Assembly (NCBI GenBank): GCA_025363025.1
Contig: JANYEO010000183.1
Span: 1 to 5,501, forward strand
Length of the DNA stretch: 5,501 nt
Reading direction: 5' to 3'
From: Opitutia bacterium
Lineage (GTDB): Bacteria; Verrucomicrobiota; Verrucomicrobiia; Opitutales; JANYEO01
Under the pieces are notes generated by a model. It ran no database searches. It worked only from the letters and a program-made list of their open reading frames with translations, and was not told where the DNA came from. Below, piece by piece: positions 1 through 5,501 of the stretch (positions within the stretch are counted from its first letter, which is position 1; every line of letters begins with the position of its first letter). A program made the position numbers and the translations under genes.

Positions 1-659
1 TCTTCAACAGTGGGCCCACGGCTCTACTCATCTTAGCCCTGGCCTTCATTGCAACAACTTTATTTGTTGAGCGGTTGCTCTTCCTTCATAAAGGACAAAT
101 ACGCGCCCTTTCTTTTTTAATGGGGATTAAAAACCTCTTAAAAAAACACCGCTTACTCGAAGCCTTAACGGTTTGCGAAGAGACCCCTGGCCCTATGGCT
201 CAAGTAGTAAAAACAGCCTTACTCCACCATGATAAGCCTGAAGCCATACTCCGAGGGGAAGTCGAACGGGCCGCCCTTTTACAACTACCCGTTATCGAAC
301 GCCGACTGGGGAGCCTCCTTATGATCGCCCAAATAGCCCCTTTACTCGGGCTTTTAGGCACCCTGCTGGCCTTTCTTCATGGGTTTTTAAAAATGCAAGC
401 TGCAGGCCCGTATGCGCAAGCCGCTCTTTTTGCTACAGATGTTATCGATGCCCTAATATGTTTAATTTTGGGTCTTGTGCTCTCTATTGCGGCCTACATT
501 GGGCACCACTTCTTAAAAGGACGCGTGCGGGCGATTGTATACGACATTGAGTGGGCAGGCAGTGACATCCTCCAGTTTCTACTCGTAGGTATTGAAGCCC
601 CTGAAGATACAACGATTATGACAGAGCTCTCTATCAAAAATGCCGAAGCTGATGCATAA
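1..659 (+). CDS. MotA/TolQ/ExbB-family membrane channel protein, 5'-truncated
   Basis: The reading frame is open from base 3, and 218 residues are visible; the true start lies upstream of the window. Family members form the pentameric inner-membrane motor subunit that, with an ExbD/TolR partner, uses proton flow to power envelope processes. Visible features, numbered from the codon at base 3: a first membrane helix at about residues 6-22 ending in the family-typical Glu-Arg (23-24), a cytoplasmic domain at about 25-100, a second helix with APLLGLLGT at about 112-120, and a third helix at about 147-171. The helix-2 Thr matching E. coli ExbB Thr148 is kept. At the position of E. coli Glu176 there is Asp (bases 447-449), and at Thr181 there is Leu (462-464), by hand alignment. 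The overlap with the ExbD-like gene implies co-translation. Family assignment is confident; whether it is ExbB, TolQ or another subtype is not, so no symbol is given. Confidence 0.85.
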   Translation, partial: FNSGPTALLILALAFIATTLFVERLLFLHKGQIRALSFLMGIKNLLKKHRLLEALTVCEETPGPMAQVVKTALLHHDKPEAILRGEVERAALLQLPVIERRLGSLLMIAQIAPLLGLLGTLLAFLHGFLKMQAAGPYAQAALFATDVIDALICLILGLVLSIAAYIGHHFLKGRVRAIVYDIEWAGSDILQFLLVGIEAPEDTTIMTELSIKNAEADA

Positions 660-1116
660 AGGCTCCTCCAACCTCGTAAGCCCCTTAGGCCTGCTATCGC
701 AATTGCGGCCTGATAGGCTACGCTTTACCTCAGCCGCGTGGATGGGAGTCGCCCTCATTGGCCTAGGCTTCAGCCTATTAGGAGGCCGTTTTATTTTTGC
801 ACCGGGGATAACGATTGACCTACCCATGGTGACAAGCACAGCTGAAGCAGGCCTTCCCACCGCAAAGGTGCTGACTATTGGGCAAAATGGAACTTTCTTT
901 TTTGAAGGACGCGTCCTCACATTAGCCACTTTAGCCAAAGCCCTCAAAACAGCACGCCCCGAAGGCCAAGGATTGACAACGCTCCTGCTTAAAGGAGACA
1001 AGGCCACACCCCTACAGACCTTTCTCCAGGTATGCCAATTGGCACGGGAAGGCGGCTTTGACCAAATTCAAGTAGCCACCCTCCCTCTACCGGAAGCCCC
1101 TACACTCTTTCAGTAA
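640..1116 (+). CDS. ExbD/TolR-like protein lacking the membrane Asp
   Basis: A 158-residue protein with the ExbD/TolR layout: a short basic N-terminus (about 1-28), one membrane helix (about 31-50), then a periplasmic domain. The segment RFIFAPGITIDLP (50-62) matches the stretch that follows the helix in many ExbD proteins. The later pattern also fits the ExbD periplasmic fold: VLTIGQNGTFFFEGR (77-91), then LTLATLAKAL, then LLLKGDKATPLQTFL (115-129), then a terminal QIQVATLP. The family's proton-carrying Asp, usually in a PLID or PFID context at the start of the helix, is absent. Gly36 (bases 745-747) falls there when aligned back from RFIF, and the helix holds no acidic residue. The start overlaps the upstream gene by 20 bp and has no Shine-Dalgarno sequence; ATG at 652 is an alternative start. 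Its position directly after an ExbB-like gene supports the call. Confidence 0.72.
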   Translation: MPKLMHKGSSNLVSPLGLLSQLRPDRLRFTSAAWMGVALIGLGFSLLGGRFIFAPGITIDLPMVTSTAEAGLPTAKVLTIGQNGTFFFEGRVLTLATLAKALKTARPEGQGLTTLLLKGDKATPLQTFLQVCQLAREGGFDQIQVATLPLPEAPTLFQ

Positions 1117-1117
1117 C

Positions 1118-1804
1118 ATGAAAAGTTTGGTGAAAACTTATTTCTTGCCCACTGTTATCGCTATGGGCTTGTTTTTAGGCTTCTACTTAGCTTTACCAGC
1201 AAAGCGCCCCCATTTACCCGACTTTAACACTTTTCCTTCGCCTTTTATTACCTACTGGGGGCTCTCTACCAACACAACCGCGCGCTGTGTTGACGAACAG
1301 GCGATGATTTTTGATTCCGAAATCCTCTTCCTCCCCCTCACTGCTACCCTTCAAGTGCCCCCTATTTATGCGCCGCTTAGCGTGCCCCTCCCCCCCATGC
1401 TAGCCCTTGACAGGCCCTTTGTATTAAACCTTGCCCCCCTAACCACCGCTGCATGGACCCGCGCAGATGAACAGCCCTTACTGGCCCTCTTAACTTGTTT
1501 TGGAGAAGCCCCACGGTTAACCATAACGACCCCCATACAACCTCAGGTATGGACCTATGGAGCCAAGCCGAGCGATTTCCCCAGTACAACCCCTGTGGCG
1601 CTACAAACCCCTGCCCCTTTAACAGGAACCCTTTGGCAACCTGTATCATACTTAGTCCACCTAGAAAATGGCCTTTTAATTGGGCCCCCGCTACGTGAAT
1701 CCAGTACCCCCTCGCCTGAAACGGACAATGCGTTGCAAGCCTTAGTACCCCATGCTTCCCGGCTTGAACCCATGGGGTATTACCGCATACACTTTGCCCC
1801 TTAG
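1118..1804 (+). CDS. Unnamed membrane-anchored periplasmic protein, possibly TonB-like
   Basis: I do not recognise a named family. The 228-residue protein has one N-terminal membrane helix (about 6-26) after a basic start (MKSLVK), then a proline-rich region predicted to be periplasmic. This includes IFDSEILFLPLTAT (64-77), the proline-dense stretch 81-93, and Pro/Thr-rich 150-170. The last 55 residues begin at WQPVSYLV and include an ENG turn (183-185), PPLRESS (190-196), Asp203 and a final GYYRIHFAP. That order loosely resembles a TonB C-terminal domain (strand, Gly turn, Ser-Ser followed by Asp, helix, last strand). The gene starts one base after the ExbD-like stop codon, so the set may be ExbB-ExbD-TonB-like. 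Against this, it has no long Pro-Glu/Pro-Lys repeat and similarity is weak by eye. Only two cysteines lie outside the helix (57 and 127). The coding sequence is confident; the TonB-like role is inference. Confidence 0.8.
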   Translation: MKSLVKTYFLPTVIAMGLFLGFYLALPAKRPHLPDFNTFPSPFITYWGLSTNTTARCVDEQAMIFDSEILFLPLTATLQVPPIYAPLSVPLPPMLALDRPFVLNLAPLTTAAWTRADEQPLLALLTCFGEAPRLTITTPIQPQVWTYGAKPSDFPSTTPVALQTPAPLTGTLWQPVSYLVHLENGLLIGPPLRESSTPSPETDNALQALVPHASRLEPMGYYRIHFAP

Positions 1805-1821
1805 TAAACACCCTAACTTTT

Positions 1822-2784
1822 ATGCGCCGTTTAATTACTACCCTGACGCTCCTTTACTGTCACTTTTTAAGCACTCCGTTAACTCAAGCAGAAACAGTCC
1901 TCACTTATACAGAAGCCACTCTACTAGGACTAGTTGAAGGGATCACGGAATATTTACCTATCTCCTCAACTGGGCATTTGATTCTCCTCAACCACGCCCT
2001 AGGGCTAGATGAAGAGACCCCTTTGATTGCTAAAGATGGAACCCCACTCCTGCACCAAGTTCACGGAGAAATAAAACCCTTTACGTTAGTTGAAGCCACC
2101 AATACATACCTTATTGCTATTCAAGGGGGTGCCATTTTGGCCGTCCTCTTGCTGTGCTGGAAAAACCTCGTCCGCATACTCCTCGGTTTTGTAGGACAAG
2201 ACCCAGCTGGTAAACGCCTGGGCATTAACCTCATTCTGGCCTTTATCCCAGCAGCAATCCTAGGGCTTTTACTAGGCCATTGGGTGGAGCTCCATTTATT
2301 TAACCTCACCGCGATTGCCTGTGCCCTAGCAGCAGGGGGTATCCTTATTTTGATAATTGAGAAACGGCTACCCAATCATACAGGCCGCTCTTTTTTATCT
2401 TTAAAACCCAAAGAGGCCTTTTTAATTGGCTGCTTGCAATGCCTTGCTTTATGGCCGGGGACGAGTCGATCCCTTGCGACCATGATGGGCGGCATGGTTG
2501 TTGGGCTTTCCCGAGCGGAATCGGCTTACTTTAGCTTTCTTCTAGGATTTATAACATTGATAGCAGCATCAAGCTACAAACTATTCTCAACAGGGAAAGT
2601 AATCTTAGACGCTTTTGACCTGGGCCCTTTTATCCTGGGATTTGCGGTAACAACAGTTACAGCTTTTATCGCAGTCAAATGGCTGATTGGATACTTGAGC
2701 CGCCATAACCTCAAAGTTTTTGCCTATTATCGCTTAATGTTAGCTGCTTTGATATTCGCAGTGATACTCAATAAAAAAGCATGA
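1822..2784 (+). CDS. uppP: Undecaprenyl-diphosphate phosphatase UppP (BacA family)
   Basis: This integral membrane enzyme removes a phosphate from undecaprenyl diphosphate to regenerate the carrier lipid for peptidoglycan and polysaccharide synthesis; it is classically linked to bacitracin resistance. The first signature motif, GLVEGITEYLPISSTGH (36-52), contains the conserved Glu39, Glu43 and His52. The second, LWPGTSRSL (210-218), has the conserved Pro-Gly and Ser215-Arg216, followed by GLSRAESAYFSFLL (228-241). Several hydrophobic segments follow, as in the family. At 320 residues it is longer than the E. coli protein (about 273). The extra length is a signal-peptide-like N-terminus (about 1-24, ending TQAE) plus an insertion of roughly 30 residues between the first motif and QGGAILAV (101-108). 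No ATG, GTG or TTG lies in frame between the chosen start and the first motif, so the long start is supported. It follows the previous gene by 17 bp, without a Shine-Dalgarno sequence. Confidence 0.95.
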   Translation: MRRLITTLTLLYCHFLSTPLTQAETVLTYTEATLLGLVEGITEYLPISSTGHLILLNHALGLDEETPLIAKDGTPLLHQVHGEIKPFTLVEATNTYLIAIQGGAILAVLLLCWKNLVRILLGFVGQDPAGKRLGINLILAFIPAAILGLLLGHWVELHLFNLTAIACALAAGGILILIIEKRLPNHTGRSFLSLKPKEAFLIGCLQCLALWPGTSRSLATMMGGMVVGLSRAESAYFSFLLGFITLIAASSYKLFSTGKVILDAFDLGPFILGFAVTTVTAFIAVKWLIGYLSRHNLKVFAYYRLMLAALIFAVILNKKA

Positions 2785-2818
2785 TAATTTCAATTTTTCA
2801 ACCTCAGCGGATTATTTA

Positions 2819-2944
2819 GAGACCGCTTACAGAATGCTTTGATTTTGAGGAATTTGTAGGACGAAGTGACGAATGTACATACGGTACTTGAGGAACGACA
2901 ACCGACCAAAAACTCAAAAGAAAGGCATTATTGTAAGCGGTCTC
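2819..2944. repeat. 126-bp imperfect palindrome (candidate interspersed palindromic element or structured RNA)
   Basis: The ends are perfect 12-bp inverted repeats: GAGACCGCTTAC at 2819-2830 and GTAAGCGGTCTC at 2933-2944. Pairing continues inward with AATGC (2833-2837) against GCATT (2925-2929) and TTTTGAG (2843-2849) against CTCAAAA (2913-2919). Between these two stems, GA (2841-2842) faces AG (2920-2921), a symmetric tandem G-A mismatch. Near the tip, AAGT-G-AC (2864-2870) can pair with GTACTT (2884-2889), leaving a loop that contains the self-complementary TGTACA (2874-2879). TTGAGGAA occurs twice (2845-2852 and 2888-2895). No T-tract follows, so it is not a simple terminator. I see no flanking target-site duplication. 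It could be a MITE/REP-like repeat or a folded RNA; copy number in the genome cannot be seen here. Confidence 0.75.
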
Positions 2945-2947
2945 GAC

Positions 2948-2975
2948 TTGACGGGATAAAATTACTTCCTACACT
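2948..2975 (+). promoter_or_regulatory. Putative sigma70-type promoter upstream of rpmF
   Basis: TTGACG (2948-2953, five of six matches to the -35 consensus) is followed after 16 bp by TACACT (2970-2975, four of six matches to the -10 consensus). Transcription would begin around 2982, inside the left arm of the hairpin that precedes rpmF. The position just after the palindrome and before the ribosomal-protein gene is sensible, but short matches like this arise by chance. Confidence 0.35.
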
Positions 2976-2979
2976 ACCC

Positions 2980-3021
2980 CCTCTGCTCGCTGAAGGATCC
3001 TGAGGCGAGGAGGTTATTTTT
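2980..3021 (+). terminator. Terminator-like hairpin with T-tract in the rpmF leader
   Basis: CTCGC (2986-2990) pairs with GCGAG (3005-3009), and CCTC (2980-2983) pairs with GAGG (3010-3013) with a two-base bulge (2984-2985). The loop includes AGGATCCT, and the stem is followed by TTATTTTT (3014-3021). This is the form of an intrinsic terminator. It may end the uppP transcript or act as an attenuator for rpmF, since the putative promoter lies just upstream. The right arm also carries AGGAGGT (3008-3014), a strong anti-16S match, but it is 20 bases from the rpmF ATG, too far for normal spacing. Confidence 0.5.
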
Positions 3022-3034
3022 AAAATTTTCTGCC

Positions 3035-3211
3035 ATGCCTGAACCAAAACGCAAACAATCCAAGCGTCGTAGCCGTGCTCGTCGTGGGGCCAACCGCTAC
3101 AAAGCACCTCAGCTTTCATTAGATGCTGATGGTAGCCGCTTTATACCACATCGGGTTAATCCCGCAAATGGTATGTACCGAGGCCGCCAGGTCTTGGATA
3201 CAGAGGCTTAA
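3035..3211 (+). CDS. rpmF: 50S ribosomal protein L32
   Basis: This 58-residue basic protein of the large ribosomal subunit begins MPEPKRKQSKRRSRARRG, matching the PKRK-SK-RR-R-RR start of bacterial L32. It continues with HRVNPANGMYRGRQVL (39-54), where the usual end of the family has HRVCPHCGYYKGR-like sequence. The zinc-binding cysteines found in many L32 proteins are all absent, so this is the cysteine-free form. The ATG at 3035 is the only plausible start: no other start codon lies in frame between it and base 3017, and the N-terminal motif begins at residue 4. Its position directly before plsX and fabH is the classic arrangement in many bacteria. Cysteine-free L32 is a known alternative form, so its absence of zinc ligands is not evidence of decay. 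Confidence 0.95.
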   Translation: MPEPKRKQSKRRSRARRGANRYKAPQLSLDADGSRFIPHRVNPANGMYRGRQVLDTEA

Positions 3212-3230
3212 ACCGCCTCTAGTAGCAGTG

Positions 3231-3261
3231 ACAGGGTAAAATGCCCTTCCTGTGGTCTTTT
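3231..3261 (+). terminator. Weak hairpin followed by TCTTTT after rpmF
   Basis: AGGG (3233-3236) can pair with CCCT (3244-3247) around a seven-base loop, extended by AC/GT with a three-base bulge; alternatively ACAGG (3231-3235) pairs with CCTGT (3249-3253). A short T-rich run follows (3256-3261). This could partly terminate the rpmF transcript, but the stem is short and the T-run is interrupted. Confidence 0.3.
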
Positions 3262-3288
3262 GCCTAAAAAGGCCTCTTCGTTTTTAAT
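3260..3288 (+). promoter_or_regulatory. Putative sigma70-type promoter upstream of plsX
   Basis: TTGCCT (3260-3265, four of six -35 matches) and TTTAAT (3283-3288, five of six -10 matches) are separated by 17 bp. A start near 3295 would give plsX a leader of about ten bases. This would let plsX-fabH be expressed apart from rpmF. The match is suggestive only; the 94-bp gap between rpmF and plsX holds no other clear feature besides short hairpins. Confidence 0.35.
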
Positions 3289-3305
3289 AAACACCTGCTG
3301 CTGAT

Positions 3306-4400
3306 ATGCTTACGCCTACGGGGCCTAGCCGCCGCTCTGTCGCACTGGATGCGATGGGGGGGGACCATGGCCCTGCAGAAGTCGTTGCAGCCGTAGCGCT
3401 TGCACTAGAAGAACTTCCTCAACTAGAAGAGCTGATCCTCGTAGGTCAGGATGCTATCTTGCGACCGCTCTTAACTGAAGCGGGGTTAGCTGAGCACCCA
3501 CGTCTTCGCCTTTACCATGCCTCGCAGGTAGTCGAGATGGGCGAAAAAGCCATTCAAAGCTTAAAACAAAAGAAAGATGCCTCCATGTTTCGAGGCATCG
3601 AACTTGTAAAAGCGGGGCAAGCCCAAGCCCTTGTCAGCCAAGGAAATACCGGAAGCCTTATGGCGGGAAGCACCCTAAAGTTACGTCCGCTAGAAGGGAT
3701 TGACCGTCCGGCCCTCGGCACTATTTGGCCCTCCAATGAGGGGAATTTTGTTTTAATCGACGCCGGAGCCAACCCTGAAGCTAAGCCCCTGCATTTAGCC
3801 CATAATGCTGTCTTAGGTTCTCACTATTGCCGCTTGGCTTTAAAAGTAGAGTGCCCGCGCGTTGGCCTCCTCACCATTGGAACAGAAGAGGGCAAAGGGA
3901 ACGATCTCATTAACGAAACTCATGCCCTTCTCAAAAAAATGGATGGCATTATCCATTATCTAGGCCCCATCGAAGGCTTTGATATGTTTGGAGATGAGGT
4001 AGATGTGGTCGTTTGCGACGGCTTCCTAGGTAATGTTGTCCTCAAATCCTGCGAAGGCTTATTTCGGATGATTATGGGCACGCTAAAAAAAGAGCTCGGT
4101 CAAAGCTGGAACCGCAAACTGGGAGCCCTCCTCGCAAAACCCGCTTTTAACGCAGTCAAAGCCCACTTGAACCCTGATAATTATGCGGGGGCCCCTTTGC
4201 TCGGCTTAAAAGGACATGTACTCAAAACCCATGGCTCTAGTAGCCGCTGGGCCCTCCTCAGTGCGATGCGCATCGCCCTCGAAATTATCCAATACGATTT
4301 AACCGATCAGGTACTAAGGGACATCCAGTTAACCAATGAACGGCTAGAGGCCCCAGAGGCCCCCAGTAATGAGCCGTCGAACGAGGAGCCATTGACTTAA
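3306..4400 (+). CDS. plsX: Phosphate acyltransferase PlsX
   Basis: PlsX converts acyl-ACP and phosphate to acyl-phosphate, the donor used by PlsY to acylate glycerol-3-phosphate at the start of phospholipid synthesis; it acts at the inner face of the membrane. Family motifs run the whole length: ALDAMGGDHGP (13-23), SLKQKKDASM (85-94), SQGNTGSLMAG (111-121), IDAGANPEAKP (151-161), IGTEEGKGNDL (191-201), VVCDGFLGNVVLKSCEG (235-251) and APLLGLKGHVLKTHGSSS (296-313). Residues 346-364 form a Pro/Glu/Asn-rich tail beyond the conserved core, making it slightly longer than the usual 320-350. The start sits 12 codons before the first motif and has no Shine-Dalgarno sequence. The next gene, fabH, begins two bases after the stop codon, so the two are surely co-transcribed. 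Confidence 0.97.
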   Translation: MLTPTGPSRRSVALDAMGGDHGPAEVVAAVALALEELPQLEELILVGQDAILRPLLTEAGLAEHPRLRLYHASQVVEMGEKAIQSLKQKKDASMFRGIELVKAGQAQALVSQGNTGSLMAGSTLKLRPLEGIDRPALGTIWPSNEGNFVLIDAGANPEAKPLHLAHNAVLGSHYCRLALKVECPRVGLLTIGTEEGKGNDLINETHALLKKMDGIIHYLGPIEGFDMFGDEVDVVVCDGFLGNVVLKSCEGLFRMIMGTLKKELGQSWNRKLGALLAKPAFNAVKAHLNPDNYAGAPLLGLKGHVLKTHGSSSRWALLSAMRIALEIIQYDLTDQVLRDIQLTNERLEAPEAPSNEPSNEEPLT

Positions 4401-4402
4401 AC

Positions 4403-5401
4403 ATGGAAACCCGTCGTCCCTCACTATTTATACAAGGCACGGGCTCTTATGTGCCTGAGCGATTGGTGACCAATGAAGACTTGGCCCAAATCGTTGACAC
4501 CTCTGACGAATGGATCCGCACCCGCAGTGGCATTACCGAAAGACGGATTGCCGCACCTGGTGAAGCCACCAGCGACTTAGCGGTACAAGCAGCCCTACGT
4601 GCCATAACAGATGCCGGCCTCACAAAAGAGGATATTGACCTGCTAATCGTCGCTACGGTAACGCCTGACCAGCCCTTTCCGGCTACGGCTTGCCTTGTAC
4701 AAACTAAACTCGGGCTTCAACCTATTGCCGCTTTTGATATTTCGGCCGCCTGTACCGGCTTTTTATATATCCTGGAAACAGCAGCGGCCCTCTTAGAACG
4801 TGGACCCTATCGACACGCCCTCATTATTGGAGCAGAAAAATTCTCTGCTATTGTCGACTGGCAGGACCGCACGACTTGTGTTTTATTTGGAGATGGCGCA
4901 GGAGCCGCTATTATTTCCCGTGAAAATAAAAGTGGCTTTGAAATTATAGATACCCTTATCGGAGCAGATGGAGCCAATGCAGATATTCTCTGTATCCCCG
5001 CGGGCGGGACAGCTTGCCCAAGTTCCCCCCAGACACTGGAAGCCCATTTGCAATACGTCAAAATGAATGGCCGGGAAGTATTTAAACAAGCGGTGCGCGT
5101 CATGGGACAGGTGGCCCAGACCCTTCTCGCACGCCATGGGCTAACCCCAGCAGACATCAAAGTAATCATCCCGCACCAGGCAAATGTCCGCATTATTGAA
5201 GCCTTGGCAAAAGGATTTGACCTTCCCCTTGACCGCTTTTTCATTAACCTGCATCATTACGGCAACACCTCAGCTGCTTCCATCCCTCTGGCCCTTGATG
5301 AAGCCCGAAAAGCTTATGATTGGCAAAAAGGAGACTATGTCCTCTTAGTCGCTTTTGGAGCCGGACTTACTTGGGGCAGCACTCTTTTGAAATACATTTA
5401 A
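4403..5401 (+). CDS. fabH: Beta-ketoacyl-ACP synthase III FabH
   Basis: FabH performs the first condensation of type II fatty-acid synthesis, joining an acyl-CoA primer (commonly acetyl-CoA) to malonyl-ACP. The catalytic triad is intact: Cys117 in DISAACTGF, His258 in IPHQAN, and Asn288 in HYGNTSAAS. Other family signatures are TSDEWIRTRSGITERR (33-48), FGDGAGAAI (162-170) and the C-terminal VAFGAGLTWG (316-325). The length of 332 matches the usual size of about 310-335. The only purine-rich sequence upstream is GAGGAG at 4383-4388, 14 bases from the ATG, a long spacing for a Shine-Dalgarno site. Primer preference (straight or branched) cannot be read from the sequence with confidence. Confidence 0.97.
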   Translation: METRRPSLFIQGTGSYVPERLVTNEDLAQIVDTSDEWIRTRSGITERRIAAPGEATSDLAVQAALRAITDAGLTKEDIDLLIVATVTPDQPFPATACLVQTKLGLQPIAAFDISAACTGFLYILETAAALLERGPYRHALIIGAEKFSAIVDWQDRTTCVLFGDGAGAAIISRENKSGFEIIDTLIGADGANADILCIPAGGTACPSSPQTLEAHLQYVKMNGREVFKQAVRVMGQVAQTLLARHGLTPADIKVIIPHQANVRIIEALAKGFDLPLDRFFINLHHYGNTSAASIPLALDEARKAYDWQKGDYVLLVAFGAGLTWGSTLLKYI

Positions 5402-5413
5402 ACCCTCTTTTTT

Positions 5414-5501
5414 ATGATCACCCACCGTACCACGCTCCACTGTCTTTTATTAGCCAGCGCTTCCGCCTTGTTTTTTGCGGGGTGCGCCCATCAGGCCAAA
5501 C
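5414..5501 (+). CDS. Putative lipoprotein, 3'-truncated
   Basis: The first 29 residues are visible. They form a lipoprotein signal peptide: a basic start with Arg5, a hydrophobic core (LLLASASALFF, 11-21), and a lipobox-like FAGC with Cys24 as the expected lipidated residue. Phe at the -3 position is less common than Leu but is tolerated. The gene begins 12 bp after fabH and probably belongs to the same transcript. It has no Shine-Dalgarno sequence; a T-rich tract precedes the ATG. The mature protein lies outside the window, so its function is unknown. Confidence 0.7.
   Translation, partial: MITHRTTLHCLLLASASALFFAGCAHQAK

Noticed and set aside
75..77. TTG at 75 as the start of the ExbB-like gene
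   Set aside because: The frame stays open to the window edge, and the residues before it form the expected first membrane helix and Glu-Arg motif, so the real start is upstream.
579..1007. 142-codon open frame on the - strand
   Set aside because: It lies opposite the well-supported ExbD-like gene and its translation shows no recognisable domain; it is a shadow frame.
1377..1811. 144-codon open frame on the - strand
   Set aside because: It is antisense to the third gene, whose + strand frame fits tightly between neighbours; the antisense translation has no family features.
2808..2956. Target-site duplication around the palindrome
   Set aside because: The bases on each side (ATTTA before, GACTTG after) do not match, so insertion as a transposon cannot be shown from the flanks.
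2928..3119. 63-codon open frame on the - strand across the rpmF leader
   Set aside because: It overlaps the palindrome arm, the hairpin and the start of rpmF, and shows no domain or start signal.
3035..3211. Loss of zinc-binding cysteines in L32 as a sign of a pseudogene
   Set aside because: Cysteine-free versions of zinc-ribbon ribosomal proteins are well known, and the rest of the protein is intact.
3202..3220. AGAGGC/GCCTCT hairpin across the rpmF stop codon as a terminator
   Set aside because: The six-base stem is perfect but is followed by AGTAGCAGTG with no T-run, so it is not an intrinsic terminator.
4807..5244. 145-codon open frame on the - strand
   Set aside because: It is opposite fabH, whose catalytic motifs prove the + strand frame.
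1..5501. CRISPR array, tRNA, rRNA or complete insertion sequence
   Set aside because: I saw no regularly spaced repeats, no cloverleaf or rRNA sequence and no transposase on either strand; coding density leaves room only in the 2785-3034 gap.

Overview
The window reads as ordinary chromosomal, envelope-related DNA from a Gram-negative bacterium with roughly balanced G+C. Every gene lies on the + strand and they are tightly packed. The L32 C-terminal half (RVNPANGMYRGRQVL) and the ExbD-like stretch RFIFAPGITIDLP resemble what I remember of Verrucomicrobiota, probably the Opitutae/Opitutia group. That placement is recall and inference, not a search result. Only two starts have any purine-rich Shine-Dalgarno-like sequence nearby, and both are too far upstream to be conventional.

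Region 1 (1-2784) is an apparent operon of four genes. It starts with the 3' part of a MotA/TolQ/ExbB-family gene. Next come an ExbD/TolR-like gene (20-bp overlap), an unnamed membrane-anchored periplasmic protein whose C-terminus loosely resembles a TonB C-terminal domain (1-bp gap), and uppP/bacA, undecaprenyl-diphosphate phosphatase (17-bp gap). The first three look like a TonB/Tol-type energising complex. However, the ExbB-like protein has Leu where E. coli ExbB has Thr181, and the ExbD-like protein has no Asp in its membrane helix. UppP recycles the lipid carrier for peptidoglycan and surface polysaccharide synthesis.

Region 2 (2785-3034) is a 250-bp gap. It holds a 126-bp imperfect palindrome with 12-bp perfect ends, a candidate mobile palindromic element or structured RNA. 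After it come a plausible sigma70 promoter and a terminator-like hairpin with a T-rich tract, just ahead of rpmF.

Region 3 (3035-5501) is the widespread rpmF-plsX-fabH cluster: ribosomal protein L32, phosphate acyltransferase PlsX and beta-ketoacyl-ACP synthase III. PlsX makes acyl-phosphate for phospholipid synthesis and FabH starts fatty-acid elongation, so the group links ribosome production to membrane lipid supply. A likely lipoprotein gene begins 12 bp after fabH and runs off the window.

The best candidates for something less ordinary are the ExbB/ExbD/third-protein set with altered proton-path residues, and the 126-bp palindrome. The rest matches well-known families.
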